A DNA stretch of 64,000 nt from Planctomycetia bacterium (GCA_016795155.1 JAEUIE010000015.1:1-64000), one strand, 5' to 3'. Shown: positions 9,135 through 19,338, numbered from the stretch's first letter. The notes: generated from the sequence alone by a model not told the origin. A program made the numbers and translations.

Positions 9135-12100
9135 TTATTCCCCTGTGCCGTAATCCTGGATCAGGCCGGCACGAGATTCCTTGAGGAAGGCAACAAGTTT
9201 GAGAGGGTTAAATTCTTTCAAATCTGAATAACAGAATTGGGCTTCGTCAAGTTTTGGCTTATTGGTGATGAAATGGACATCCGATGCAATTTCTTCAATC
9301 CTGGCGAGATTGAACTGTCCTTTTTTGCAATAACAGATGACTTCCAGAGCATCTGCCAGCTTAGTCTTGATACGAAGCCAGAATGCTGAGGCACCTGATG
9401 GCTTAATGTGAATAGCATCGCGCAGGTTGTAATTGTAGGTTGCTTTGGGATCAAGTTTGCCAAGCGAGGTCAGTAGTTGTTTCAGAATTGCCTGATCCCA
9501 TTTGCAGCCCTGCCCGGGTGGAAAACCCTTGGAAGACAGATGCCATTGTTCGCCATTTTTGGCCCACGGCATCAGACTATCAATGCTGCGCTCCAGTTGA
9601 TCGGTGACTGAGGCGAAAGATTTCACTGCCTCGGTCAAAAAACGTTTGAAGGCAGGGGTTTCAATATCGGCCTTCTGGTAGACGCCAATTTCAACACTTT
9701 GCCAGGGGCCTTTCGGGTTGCTAACCTTAATCCGTCGTTGTCCACTATGAGCGACCATGCCGGGTATCTTAAGCAGCGATGTTAACTTCAACGAATGTTC
9801 CAGTGTAGATTCCTGGAATGTATTTTTGGCTACACGAAAACCAAGCCAGAGCAGCCACTCGTCACCTGTCGATGCATGAAGGAACCAGCCGCGGCTCTTG
9901 GTTTTATGAGCAATTTCAACCGTGGTGCGGTGATTCCAATTCACATTACCCAGAGATGATGAGTTCTGCAGTTCGATCAGCTCGATGGCATATTGCAACG
10001 CAATCCCATCCCACTTGCAAGGCCTGCCGCTGTAGCTGACTCGATCCTGGCAATGCCATTTGGGGCCGTCAGCTTCCCAAGGCATGGCAATGTTGCCAGC
10101 ATCGGTATCCTTGAGGGTTAACGGCACTTCGAGTGGTACCGCAACCTCTTTCGGCTTATGGAACTTCTCGCGTTCCAGATAGGGACCTGCCTGGAGGATT
10201 TCCTGCAGGATGGGCATGGTGACGGAGTTGTTCGCATGGTCTACAGCCCATTCCGGCGTGCCCTCCGTGACAATCTTGCCACCCGCTTCGCCAGCTTCGG
10301 GGCCAAGATCAATCAGCCAGTCTGATGATTTGATAACATCCAGGTTATGCTCAACGACAATAACGGTGTTCCCCAGATCAACTAATCGATGAAGAACGTC
10401 GAGCAGTTTGCGGATGTCGTCGAAATGTAACCCGGTGGTTGGCTCGTCCAGCACATAAATCGTTTTTCCCGTATTGGGTCGGCCCAGTTCTGCAGCGAGC
10501 TTTACTCTCTGTGCTTCCCCGCCTGAAAGAGTGGGGGCAGCCTGGCCCAGTTCGAGATAGCCTAGCCCCACATCGACCAGGGTTTGCAACAGTGCCTTGA
10601 TGCGAGGCACGTTGGTAAACACTTCAAGTGCCTGTGCGATTCGCATGTTCAGCACTTCTGCGATATTGTAACCCTTGTAGCGGATCTCCAGTGTTTCGGG
10701 TGAATAGCGTTTGCCCTGGCAGACATCGCAGGTGACCCAGACATCGGGCAGGAAGTGCATCTCGATTTTTTTCTGTCCCATGCCTACGCAGGCTTCGCAT
10801 CGGCCTCCCGGTTGATTGAAGCTGAATCGCCGTGGCTGGTAGCCTCGTACTTTGGAATCAGGCACCTGGGCATAAAGCTGCCGAATGAGATCAAACACCC
10901 CAGTGTAGGTAGCAGGGTTAGAGCTTGGTGCATTGCCAATGGGGGACTGATCAACATTGATGATTTTGTCGATATGTTCCAACCCGATCAGGTCGCGGTA
11001 GGCTCCACTTTGAATTTGGGCACGATGCAGTTTTCTTGCTAGTGCTGGATGCAGCACATCTTGCACCAGCGAACTCTTGCCGGAACCACTGGGCCCAGTG
11101 ATGGCGATCAGGCAGCCTAGTGGAAAATTAACATCAACACCTTTCAGGTTATGATGGAATACACCCTGGATGCTGAGCCATTGCTTCTTGGGTGCGTGAA
11201 TGGCATCAGCATTCATGCTGATTCGGCGATTACTCGGAACAGGAATGGTTAAACGCTGCGAAAGATAACCGCCTGTCAGCGATTCCTTCATCTTCGCAAC
11301 TTTAGCCGGGGAACCCTGTGCAGTGATGGTTCCACCATCGGTGCCAGCACCCGGACCAAAATCGAGCAAGTGATCAGCCTTCTGGATTACTTCACGGTCA
11401 TGTTCGACCAGGATCAGGGTGTTACCAAGATTCCTGAGCTTTTCCAATGCTTGAATCAAGCGCCTGTTATCCCTTGGATGCAATCCAATAGTAGGTTCAT
11501 CCAGCACGTAGAGCACTCCGGTCAAGCCCGATCCAATTTGACTGGCCAGGCGAATACGCTGCGATTCGCCACCAGACAGGGTCGGAGCGGAACGGAACAG
11601 CGTCAGGTAATCAAGCCCCACATCGACCAGGAACTGCAAGCGGTTGGAGATTTCCCGCAGCAAATCGCCCGCCACTTTTCTCTCGGTTGTGCTGAGTTTC
11701 AATGTTTTGAAAAAGTTCAGAGATTCACTGAGTGACAATGCACCCAGTCCGCCAATGGTTAAGCCACTAAACCTTGCTGCAGCAGCATCATCACGCAGCC
11801 GCGAGCCTAGACAGGTAGTGCAGATCGATTGTGTCAGTTGATCACTGAGTCGTTGTCTGAGCACATAACTGACACGGGCAGCTTCTTCGATAGCTGGGTA
11901 AATTCCCTTGTAAGTAAACTTGAGAGGTGGTTGTCCTTCAATCGGAGAAGGCATCTTCAGCCATTCGTTGCGATTACCATGCAAGACAACCCGCTTGGAA
12001 TCATTCCCCAAGCTTTCAAATTCGGAATCGAGATCGATGCTTTCCTGTTCAGCGAGTGTTTCCAGAACTGGCAGCAATCCGGGAACCGTGGTGGTTGGCC

Positions 12101-15100
12101 ATATGGAAAGTGCACCATCCCGCAGTGATGCTTGCGGATCGCGATAAAGAGAAGTCTGGCTGGTTCCTTGTCGAACACCCAGACCTTCACATGTGGGGCA
12201 CCAGCCTAATGGACTGTTAAAAGAAAAATGATGCGGCGCCAGTGGCTCAAAACTTCGATTGCACTTACTACAAGCCAGATGCTGGCTGTAGCGCTCCACC
12301 TTCCATTTCTTCTCTGCTACTCCATCCTGGACATGGGCGACGAGCATGACACCTTTGCCAAAGCTGAGGGCGGATTCAACAGCTTCCGCCAGCCTGCTCC
12401 GTTGAGAGCTTCGCACAATGGCACGATCAATCACCACTTCAACGTCGTGCTTGCGGCGATGATCAATCTCAGGCAACTGATCGATATCGTAGGTGGTGCC
12501 GTTGATCCGCACTCTGACAAATCCGCTCCGCCTGATCTCTTCCCAGATCGCTGAGTAACTTTCCTGCCCTTTACGCTCAATAGGAGCAAGCAAATAGAGT
12601 TTGGTGCCTTCAGGCAACTTCAATAGCTGCTCAATAATCTCATCGGCAGATTGGGTACCCACGGGTATCTGGCACCTGGGGCAATAACACTGACCAAGCC
12701 GGGCGTAGAGAACGCGCAGATAATCATGGATTTCAGTTACGGTGCCAACGGTTGATCGGGGGCTTTTGCTGGCTGTTTTCTGCTCAATACAGATGGCAGG
12801 CGATAAGCCATCGACATGCTCTACTTTAGGCTTTTGTAATTGACCGAGAAACTGCCGTGCATAGGAAGAAAGCGATTCAACGTATCGCCGTTGTCCTTCG
12901 GTGTAAATCGTATCAATGGCCAAGGTACTTTTGCCTGATCCGCTGGGGCCACAGAAAACTGACATGGCTTCACGAGGTATCTGGACATCTATATGTTTCA
13001 GGTTGTTCTGTGAAGCCCCTCGGATCATGATTTCCGTCAATTGTGGAACTTGATTCTTTGACTTTTTCCCATTACTTTTTCTGATGTCAGCAGCAGAAAG
13101 AAGATGTTGTCCTTTCAACACTGGTTTCAGTGATTGACCGGTGTAGGATTTGCTGTTCCTGGCAACCTCTTCTGGAGTGCCGACGCAAACCACCTGCCCG
13201 CCTGCTGCACCACCTTCAGGCCCAAGATCAATGATCCAATCTGCAGTTTTGATGACATCGAGGTTATGCTCGATGACCACCACCGTGTTGCCATCCTGCG
13301 TGAACTGATGCAATACTTGCAGTAGTTTTTGTATGTCATCGAAATGCAGGCCGGTGGTTGGTTCATCCAGGATATAGAGAGTGTGACCGGTACTCTTGTG
13401 ACAGAGTTCTTTGGCCAGCTTGATTCGCTGTGCTTCGCCACCACTTAAGGTGGGTGATGGTTGCCCCAACTTGATGTAATCCAGGCCGACATCATGTAGT
13501 GTTTGCAGCATCCGCTGAATGCGTGGGATTTCACTGAAATGCTGCAACGCTTGTTGTACATCCATTTCCAGAATGTCATGGATGTTCTTTTCCTTGAACT
13601 TAACCTGCAGGGTTTCTCGATTGAAGCGTTTGCCATCACAAATGGTACAGGGAACCCATATATCTGCCAGAAAATCCATTTCCAGTTTGTTGGAGCCATT
13701 ACCCATACAGGCTTCACATCTGCCACCAGGCACATTGAAGCTGAATCGTCCGGCTTTGTAGCCACGAATCTTGGACTGGTTCATGGCGACAAACAATTTG
13801 CGGATTTCATCGAAGACTTTGATATAAGTGCCAGGATTGGAACGCGGTGTGCGACCAATGGGCGATTGATCGATGGCAATCACCTTATCAATGTGCTCGA
13901 GGCCCTTAATCTTGTCGTGAGCGCCCGCTTCGTAGCTTTCAGCAACTTCTTCTTCATCGCCACGTTCTTCTTCAGCAGCTTTCCCGGAATTCTTCTTGCG
14001 AAGTTCCTGCCTGGCTGCAACTAACAGTATGTCATTGATCAAGGAGCTTTTTCCGGAGCCACTGACACCCGTTATGCAAATAAATGATTCCAGCGGGAAT
14101 TCAACATCAATGTCTTTCAGATTGTTGTGCTTGGCGCCGACAATCTTGATTTTCTGTTTTCCCGGTTTCTTTCGTTCGTCGGGAACTGGAATTTCCAATC
14201 GGCCAGAAAGGTAGCCGCCGGTTACCGAGCGATCGTTCTGCAATAGTTCTTTGAGGGAACCTGCATTCACCACTTCGCCGCCACGAATGCCAGGCCCTGG
14301 CCCGAAATCAACAATATAATCGGCGGCACGCATCGTCTCTTCATCGTGTTCTACTACGATCACCGTGTTGCCCATGTCACGCAAACGCATGAGGCTATGC
14401 AGCAACTTGGCATTATCTCGTGGATGCAGACCTATGCTCGGTTCATCGAGAATGTACAACACTCCCACCAGGCCGCAACCAATCTGGCTGGCAAGCCTGA
14501 TGCGTTGTGCCTCGCCACCACTCAAGGTTGGCGCAGTCCTGTCAAGGCTGAGATAATCCAGGCCAACATCAACGAGGAACTGCAATCGTGTTCGTATTTC
14601 CTTCAGTGCCTCTTCTGCAATGACTTTCTGGGTAGCATCCAGTTTTTTTTCCAACTCGCCAGACTTGGCAAACCAGTCAGCTAAGTCGCCTACCGGCATG
14701 TTTCCCGTTTCGATGATGGTCTTGTTGGCCACGCGAACCGAAGCAGCCTGGCGATTCAAACGTTGTCCCTTGCACTTGGGGCAAGTCATGGTGCGCATGT
14801 ACTTTTCCAATTGCATCTTCCGCGGGCCCGCTGAAACCTTTTTGTAGCTGGCCATCAGATCGGGAACGACACCAGCCCAGTCTTCGGCATGCTTCCAGAT
14901 AAATCCGCCCCGTGCCTTCCATTCGCAGATGATCTTTTCGGGCGTGCCATGCAATATCCAATCGCGTTCCTGCCTGCTCAACTTATTCCATGGCGTCTTC
15001 AGGTTGATATTCTTGCTGGTTGCAAGTCCGTTGAAAACATGCTTTCGCCAACGCCCCATATGTGTCATCGGGCCTACCAATGGAATGGCACCCTGATAAA

Positions 15101-16070
15101 AACTCTTATTGGGATCAGGCACCAGCAGTTCTTCAGCAAAGTCAATTTTGTTTCCCAGCCCATCACAGTCCATGCACATGCCAATGGGACTGTTGAAACT
15201 GAACATTTGTGGCGACGGAGGCTCATAACTATTGCCACAATGTGTACAGGCATAACGTGCCGAGAAAGTAAGTGTCTGCCAGGAAATATCAGCATTGACA
15301 GGCTTCTCAGTGGCAAACTGTTTGCTTTTCCGAGCAGAGTCTGGTTCTTGTGTTTCCACGAGAAGGATGAGATTACCTTCACCCAGTTTGAGTGCAGATT
15401 CTACAGCTTCCGAGAGTCGTGTTCGTCCCTTCTCTTCAATCACCAAGCGATCAACAATAATCTCAATATGGTGTTTGATTTGCCTGTCGAGTTTCAAGTC
15501 ATCAGTCAAGTTGATGATTGCGCCATCGACCCTGGCTCTGACATAGCCTTGTTTGAGCAGGTCCTTAAAGAAATCCTTAAATTCCCCTTTCTGACCTCGT
15601 ACAACTGGAGCCAGCACCTGGCACTTTTTGCCGTTCATGCTGGCGAGCAATCTGGTGACGATTTGCTCTTTGGTTTGTGCTGAAATGGGAATCTGGCAAG
15701 TTGGGCAATATCCCTGCCCAATGCGAGCGTACAGAACACGTAAAAAGTCATGAATTTCTGTGATGGTTCCAACAGTCGAGCGTGGATTTTGCGCGCCGGC
15801 CTTCTGTTGAATGCTGATGGATGGAGACAGGCCCGATAGGTAATCAACATCCGGCTTCGGAAGTTGTCCGAGAAACTGCCTGGCGTAACTGGAAAGTGAT
15901 TCAATATATCTGCGCTGGCCTTCAGCAAAGAGAGTATCAAAAGCCAGGCTGCTTTTTCCCGATCCGCTCACACCGCTAAAAACGATAAGTTGGTTACGAG
16001 GAAGCGTTAAATCTACCGAACGGAGGTTGTGTTCTCTGGCCCCCCGTACAATAATAGCTGCATCGGTCAT
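9135..16070 (-). CDS. uvrA: Double-length excinuclease subunit UvrA
   Basis: Nucleotide-excision-repair damage sensor, 2,311 residues where a normal UvrA is about 950. Two complete UvrA units are fused head to tail. Unit 1 runs from residue 1 to about 990 and unit 2 from about 1010 to 1960. Each has two ABC ATPase halves: P-loops near residues 33, 668, 1040 and 1658; four signature motifs (LSGGEAQRIRLAS, LSGGEAQRIKLAK, LSGGESQRIRLAS, LSGGEAQRVKLAA); and four Walker B sites (LDEPSIGLHPRD or LDEPTTGLHFDD types). The zinc Cys pairs, for example CTHCG with CMDC and CEAC with CTIC, are present in both units. The chain therefore resembles a covalent UvrA dimer. Residues from about 1990 onward are an additional module with two repeats of a W(x)n-CKWD motif (see findings). 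No other uvr gene is adjacent. Confidence 0.95.
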   Translation of the reverse strand: MTDAAIIVRGAREHNLRSVDLTLPRNQLIVFSGVSGSGKSSLAFDTLFAEGQRRYIESLSSYARQFLGQLPKPDVDYLSGLSPSISIQQKAGAQNPRSTVGTITEIHDFLRVLYARIGQGYCPTCQIPISAQTKEQIVTRLLASMNGKKCQVLAPVVRGQKGEFKDFFKDLLKQGYVRARVDGAIINLTDDLKLDRQIKHHIEIIVDRLVIEEKGRTRLSEAVESALKLGEGNLILLVETQEPDSARKSKQFATEKPVNADISWQTLTFSARYACTHCGNSYEPPSPQMFSFNSPIGMCMDCDGLGNKIDFAEELLVPDPNKSFYQGAIPLVGPMTHMGRWRKHVFNGLATSKNINLKTPWNKLSRQERDWILHGTPEKIICEWKARGGFIWKHAEDWAGVVPDLMASYKKVSAGPRKMQLEKYMRTMTCPKCKGQRLNRQAASVRVANKTIIETGNMPVGDLADWFAKSGELEKKLDATQKVIAEEALKEIRTRLQFLVDVGLDYLSLDRTAPTLSGGEAQRIRLASQIGCGLVGVLYILDEPSIGLHPRDNAKLLHSLMRLRDMGNTVIVVEHDEETMRAADYIVDFGPGPGIRGGEVVNAGSLKELLQNDRSVTGGYLSGRLEIPVPDERKKPGKQKIKIVGAKHNNLKDIDVEFPLESFICITGVSGSGKSSLINDILLVAARQELRKKNSGKAAEEERGDEEEVAESYEAGAHDKIKGLEHIDKVIAIDQSPIGRTPRSNPGTYIKVFDEIRKLFVAMNQSKIRGYKAGRFSFNVPGGRCEACMGNGSNKLEMDFLADIWVPCTICDGKRFNRETLQVKFKEKNIHDILEMDVQQALQHFSEIPRIQRMLQTLHDVGLDYIKLGQPSPTLSGGEAQRIKLAKELCHKSTGHTLYILDEPTTGLHFDDIQKLLQVLHQFTQDGNTVVVIEHNLDVIKTADWIIDLGPEGGAAGGQVVCVGTPEEVARNSKSYTGQSLKPVLKGQHLLSAADIRKSNGKKSKNQVPQLTEIMIRGASQNNLKHIDVQIPREAMSVFCGPSGSGKSTLAIDTIYTEGQRRYVESLSSYARQFLGQLQKPKVEHVDGLSPAICIEQKTASKSPRSTVGTVTEIHDYLRVLYARLGQCYCPRCQIPVGTQSADEIIEQLLKLPEGTKLYLLAPIERKGQESYSAIWEEIRRSGFVRVRINGTTYDIDQLPEIDHRRKHDVEVVIDRAIVRSSQRSRLAEAVESALSFGKGVMLVAHVQDGVAEKKWKVERYSQHLACSKCNRSFEPLAPHHFSFNSPLGWCPTCEGLGVRQGTSQTSLYRDPQASLRDGALSIWPTTTVPGLLPVLETLAEQESIDLDSEFESLGNDSKRVVLHGNRNEWLKMPSPIEGQPPLKFTYKGIYPAIEEAARVSYVLRQRLSDQLTQSICTTCLGSRLRDDAAAARFSGLTIGGLGALSLSESLNFFKTLKLSTTERKVAGDLLREISNRLQFLVDVGLDYLTLFRSAPTLSGGESQRIRLASQIGSGLTGVLYVLDEPTIGLHPRDNRRLIQALEKLRNLGNTLILVEHDREVIQKADHLLDFGPGAGTDGGTITAQGSPAKVAKMKESLTGGYLSQRLTIPVPSNRRISMNADAIHAPKKQWLSIQGVFHHNLKGVDVNFPLGCLIAITGPSGSGKSSLVQDVLHPALARKLHRAQIQSGAYRDLIGLEHIDKIINVDQSPIGNAPSSNPATYTGVFDLIRQLYAQVPDSKVRGYQPRRFSFNQPGGRCEACVGMGQKKIEMHFLPDVWVTCDVCQGKRYSPETLEIRYKGYNIAEVLNMRIAQALEVFTNVPRIKALLQTLVDVGLGYLELGQAAPTLSGGEAQRVKLAAELGRPNTGKTIYVLDEPTTGLHFDDIRKLLDVLHRLVDLGNTVIVVEHNLDVIKSSDWLIDLGPEAGEAGGKIVTEGTPEWAVDHANNSVTMPILQEILQAGPYLEREKFHKPKEVAVPLEVPLTLKDTDAGNIAMPWEADGPKWHCQDRVSYSGRPCKWDGIALQYAIELIELQNSSSLGNVNWNHRTTVEIAHKTKSRGWFLHASTGDEWLLWLGFRVAKNTFQESTLEHSLKLTSLLKIPGMVAHSGQRRIKVSNPKGPWQSVEIGVYQKADIETPAFKRFLTEAVKSFASVTDQLERSIDSLMPWAKNGEQWHLSSKGFPPGQGCKWDQAILKQLLTSLGKLDPKATYNYNLRDAIHIKPSGASAFWLRIKTKLADALEVICYCKKGQFNLARIEEIASDVHFITNKPKLDEAQFCYSDLKEFNPLKLVAFLKESRAGLIQDYGTGE

Positions 16071-16304
16071 GTCGATGTTTTCACTTGGGAATATAAGAGT
16101 TAGATTCGCAGGCCAGGCTGAAAAGACAAGTGAACATGACAGAACTTGTCTTCAATCACGCCGAATATGCCTGTTTTAGAGAGTTATTGTTTGTCAAGTG
16201 CGTATCCAGCCCTGAATCTGGAGAGTTCACGAACTATGGCTGCCGATTTGCAGAACCAGAATCGGGAACTTTCGCAGACTAATCCCCGTCCAAAGGACAG
16301 TGGC

Positions 16305-16865
16305 ATGGAGGCGGATGAACAATATCTGCTACGTGCATTTCAACGAGGTAATCTGGATGCTTTTGGCATTCTGGTTCATCGATATCAGGACAGGCTATAC
16401 ACGTCACTGGTGAGATTCCTGGATAACCAGGAAGATGCGCAAGATGTCATGCAGGAAACATTCCTGAGTGCATTTGCCAACGCCAGGAGGTTCAAAGGAC
16501 AATCGCGATTTTACACATGGATCTATCGCATTGCCATGAACCATGCCATCGACCTGCATCGAAGGAAAAAACCTCGTCAGACTCTTTCGATTTCTCAGGT
16601 CAATCAGGAAGAACCTGCTGATCCGAACGAAGCGGAAGGGCCACAACAGACTCTCATTCGTGAAGAAGACAGGCAATGGCTGAGGACCGCATTGAAATCG
16701 CTTTCCGATGAACACCGCATGGTGATCGTGATGAAGGAAATTGACGATATGCGTTACGAGGAAATTGCAGAAGTGCTGGATGTTCCTGTCGGGACGGTGC
16801 GAAGCAGATTGCATCGTGCCAGGCTTGAACTGAAAGATGCCCTCGAGCAGCAACAGAAACAGTAA
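16305..16865 (+). CDS. ECF-type RNA polymerase sigma factor
   Basis: Sigma-70 family factor of the extracytoplasmic type, about 186 residues. Region 2 is seen in LLRAFQRGNLDAFGILV through NQEDAQDVMQETFLSA and the FYTWIYRIAMNHAIDLHRR DNA-melting segment. Region 4 ends with EEIAEVLDVPVGTVRSRLHRAR, a helix-turn-helix that reads the -35 element. I chose the ATG at 16305 because AAAGGA lies 7 bases before it. An ATG at 16236 and a TTG at 16146 would extend the N-terminus with low-complexity sequence. The anti-sigma-like gene begins 12 bases after its stop, forming the usual regulator pair; the signal it responds to is unknown. Confidence 0.92.
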   Translation: MEADEQYLLRAFQRGNLDAFGILVHRYQDRLYTSLVRFLDNQEDAQDVMQETFLSAFANARRFKGQSRFYTWIYRIAMNHAIDLHRRKKPRQTLSISQVNQEEPADPNEAEGPQQTLIREEDRQWLRTALKSLSDEHRMVIVMKEIDDMRYEEIAEVLDVPVGTVRSRLHRARLELKDALEQQQKQ

Positions 16866-16877
16866 TAAAAGTGGATT

Positions 16878-18086
16878 GTGCGAGACATGCTTTCGGAGAA
16901 TTTACAGGAACTGCTTTCCGCCTATGTCGATGGCGAACTCGACTCGAAAGAGTACGAGCGCGTCATGGCGACATTGCGGGAATCCGAAGCGGCACAGAAG
17001 CATGTTGCTGAGTTACGTTCCATTTCGCAGAACCTGAAATCGCTGCCAGGCTATTCGTTCCCGCAGAAGGTCACGCAACAATTTTTGCAGAAGCAGAAAC
17101 TGGCCAGGAGTTATACTCTTTGGCGAACCGTTGGTTCCTCAGTCGCCATTGCAGCAGGGATGCTCGTCGCAGTTGGTGTCTGGTGGTATCTGTCAAAACC
17201 GGAGACGGTCAGTCAGCAACCTGTTCCAAGTCCTTCTCCTAACATCACACTGAATAAAGATTCGAAGGATGTGCATTCCCCTCTTGTCGTGGTGGAGCCC
17301 AAGAAGTCATTCGAACTCACGCCCTACATTGCGATGGCTCAACAAGCATTGGCTCAGGGGTATGATGAAATTGAGAGTGTAAACCACCGGTTTACTGAAT
17401 CAATCAACTGGCTAGCCCAGGCAGAGTCTATCCGCGAAGGCAAATATCTTGATCATCAAGCTTCTATCTTGACAGGCCCTGTCAAGAATATGGGATCGTA
17501 TTTCAAGACACTGGATCGACCTTTGCCTGCAATGCTCTCCGTTGCAGATTTCTCACTGGATAAAATGAAGTCTCATGTTCAGCTCAAGGAGACTTCGGTA
17601 CTAGATTTGTCGTCCAGAGATAACATCAAAACAATGACACGGCTGCTTGAAGCAGGCAAACAGGCCCAGTTGCCTATCGTCGTTGATGATGAATTGCAGC
17701 TTCGACTCAAAAAGAACCTGCCTGCTACGTTTATGGTCTACCTGGAAAATCTGACAGAAGCACAATTGAGTGCATATTTGAAGGCACTTGAAACGGTTGA
17801 TTACTGGAAGCATTCTGAATTGAAAAAAGATTCCACTGTTACCAGTATGCTGTTCTACCCACTCGATGTATCGGGTCGCAATCAGGTGGCCAAGAGTCTT
17901 GGGCTCAATGATGGGAAGTTGGAGCAAGCCAAGGTCAGCAAGCACCAGGCTGCGGTAGCGCTTTCTTATTTCTCATTACGATTGCCGCAATCGCTCAGCG
18001 AAAATACGCGCAAAGCTACGGCGACCTTGGAAGGTACTTCACCAGATCGCCTTTCACTGGTGATCATGGTGCGATCCACACGCTGA
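16878..18086 (+). CDS. Probable membrane anti-sigma factor
   Basis: Protein of 402 residues. The first 60 residues (LSAYVDGELDSKEYERVMATL) look like the N-terminal sigma-binding helices of anti-sigma factors, but the zinc-binding HxxxCxxC motif of the ZAS type is absent. One membrane helix lies at about residues 84-107, so the remaining 290 residues should be extracytoplasmic. That portion has no recognised family; it contains a stretch about cleanable or amyloid-like repeats in neither case, only mixed helix and strand. It follows the sigma gene by 12 bases, supporting a sequestering role. The start is a GTG at 16878 or an ATG at 16887. The function is inferred from position and N-terminal resemblance. 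Confidence 0.65.
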   Translation: MRDMLSENLQELLSAYVDGELDSKEYERVMATLRESEAAQKHVAELRSISQNLKSLPGYSFPQKVTQQFLQKQKLARSYTLWRTVGSSVAIAAGMLVAVGVWWYLSKPETVSQQPVPSPSPNITLNKDSKDVHSPLVVVEPKKSFELTPYIAMAQQALAQGYDEIESVNHRFTESINWLAQAESIREGKYLDHQASILTGPVKNMGSYFKTLDRPLPAMLSVADFSLDKMKSHVQLKETSVLDLSSRDNIKTMTRLLEAGKQAQLPIVVDDELQLRLKKNLPATFMVYLENLTEAQLSAYLKALETVDYWKHSELKKDSTVTSMLFYPLDVSGRNQVAKSLGLNDGKLEQAKVSKHQAAVALSYFSLRLPQSLSENTRKATATLEGTSPDRLSLVIMVRSTR

Positions 18087-18096
18087 TTGTTATCAG

Positions 18097-19338
18097 TTAT
18101 TTCAGTCGATACTTGGGATGAGTTTCCAGGTATTTGGCAACCCGATCCGTTCGCTTCACCGCTTCAGTTAAGAATTCCACAGCCTTAACCAGCTTGTCGT
18201 CTGGCTCAGCGCAACTGAAGCGTAGATACCCCTGTCCAGCTGGGCCAAAGCATTCGCCACCGAGGCAGGCAACGCCCAGCTTATCGTCAGCAGATTCCAG
18301 CAGGAACATAGCCAGGCCGTGGGATGTAATGCCAAGCCGTTTGCAAATCTTCGAGACATTGGGGAATACATAGAAAGTGCCTTTCGGCATTTCTACTGTT
18401 ACGTCAGGCACTTTTTTCAACGCTGCGACGAGGATTTCTACCTTCTTTTTGAACTTGAGCATGGTCTCATCGCGTTCCTTCTCGTCGAAATCAAGACCAG
18501 CCTGTGCTGCAAGTTGAGTAATGGGTGGCACACAGGATAACGAGGTGTTAATCAGTTTGCCAATCAGATCCGCATAATCAGGCCGGGTGATGCCGAAGCC
18601 GACTCGATAGCCGGACATACTGTAAGACTTGCTGAAAGTGAATACCGCAACTGCCTGATCAATCATTCCTGGACATTCAAGAATGGAGTGATGTCTGCCT
18701 TCCCAGACCATGTGTGCATAAGGTTCATCGCTCATCACCATGACGTCTTTGCCACGAATGAGATCAGCGATGCCGTTCAAATCTTCCAGGGTAGCAACGC
18801 CACCCGTTGGATTGTGGGGTGAGTTCAAGAAGATACCACGCGGCTTGGGGGCTTCTTTGAGAAACCGGGCCACGTCTTTCACATCAGGTCGGAACTGGTT
18901 TTCTTCCTTGAGCGGCACATACCATGCCTTGGCTCCCCGGCGATCAATATTAGGTGGATACGTTGGGAAATGTGGTGAAAAGACCAATACCGAATCACCC
19001 TCATTCAGAAATGCTTCGCAGAAGAACTGCTCCAGCACCTTGGCGCCGGGGACAACGACGCAATGGTCTGCAGTAACGTTGACACCAAACTCGCGATTGT
19101 AAAACTTGGCAATCGATTCACGGAACGAGAGCAGGCCTCGCGAAGGACAGTAATGGCTCTGATCAGAATTTACTGCATCAATAGCGGCCTTCTTGGCATG
19201 GGCTGTTGTCGGAAACGGGCTGTCGCCAATCTGAAGGAAGATGACATCTTTGCCTGCCGCTTTGAGTTTCTGAGCGATTGCGAGAACGTCAAATGCGGTT
19301 TCTACGGTAAGGCCTTGGGCGAAGGTACTGACGGACAT
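18097..19338 (-). CDS. PLP aminotransferase class I/II (AspC-like)
   Basis: Fold-type I aminotransferase of 413 residues. The sequence LNSPHNPTGG near 171-180 contains the conserved Asn that contacts the cofactor; SDEPYAHMVW near 203 gives the Asp; Lys237 in FTFSKSYSMSGYRVGFG is the Schiff-base lysine. The final Arg in YLRFSCAEPDD binds the substrate carboxylate. It probably interconverts aspartate, alanine or an aromatic amino acid with its keto acid; the exact substrate is not readable. It is convergent with the anti-sigma gene (10-base gap), and an imperfect inverted repeat lies upstream of its start. Another, shorter class I aminotransferase occurs at 55819-56916. Confidence 0.9.
   Translation of the reverse strand: MSVSTFAQGLTVETAFDVLAIAQKLKAAGKDVIFLQIGDSPFPTTAHAKKAAIDAVNSDQSHYCPSRGLLSFRESIAKFYNREFGVNVTADHCVVVPGAKVLEQFFCEAFLNEGDSVLVFSPHFPTYPPNIDRRGAKAWYVPLKEENQFRPDVKDVARFLKEAPKPRGIFLNSPHNPTGGVATLEDLNGIADLIRGKDVMVMSDEPYAHMVWEGRHHSILECPGMIDQAVAVFTFSKSYSMSGYRVGFGITRPDYADLIGKLINTSLSCVPPITQLAAQAGLDFDEKERDETMLKFKKKVEILVAALKKVPDVTVEMPKGTFYVFPNVSKICKRLGITSHGLAMFLLESADDKLGVACLGGECFGPAGQGYLRFSCAEPDDKLVKAVEFLTEAVKRTDRVAKYLETHPKYRLK

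Noticed and set aside
14889-15683. Plus-strand frame of 264 codons within uvrA.
   Set aside because: Entirely antisense to conserved UvrA sequence; length arises from codon bias of the opposite strand and it has no domain.
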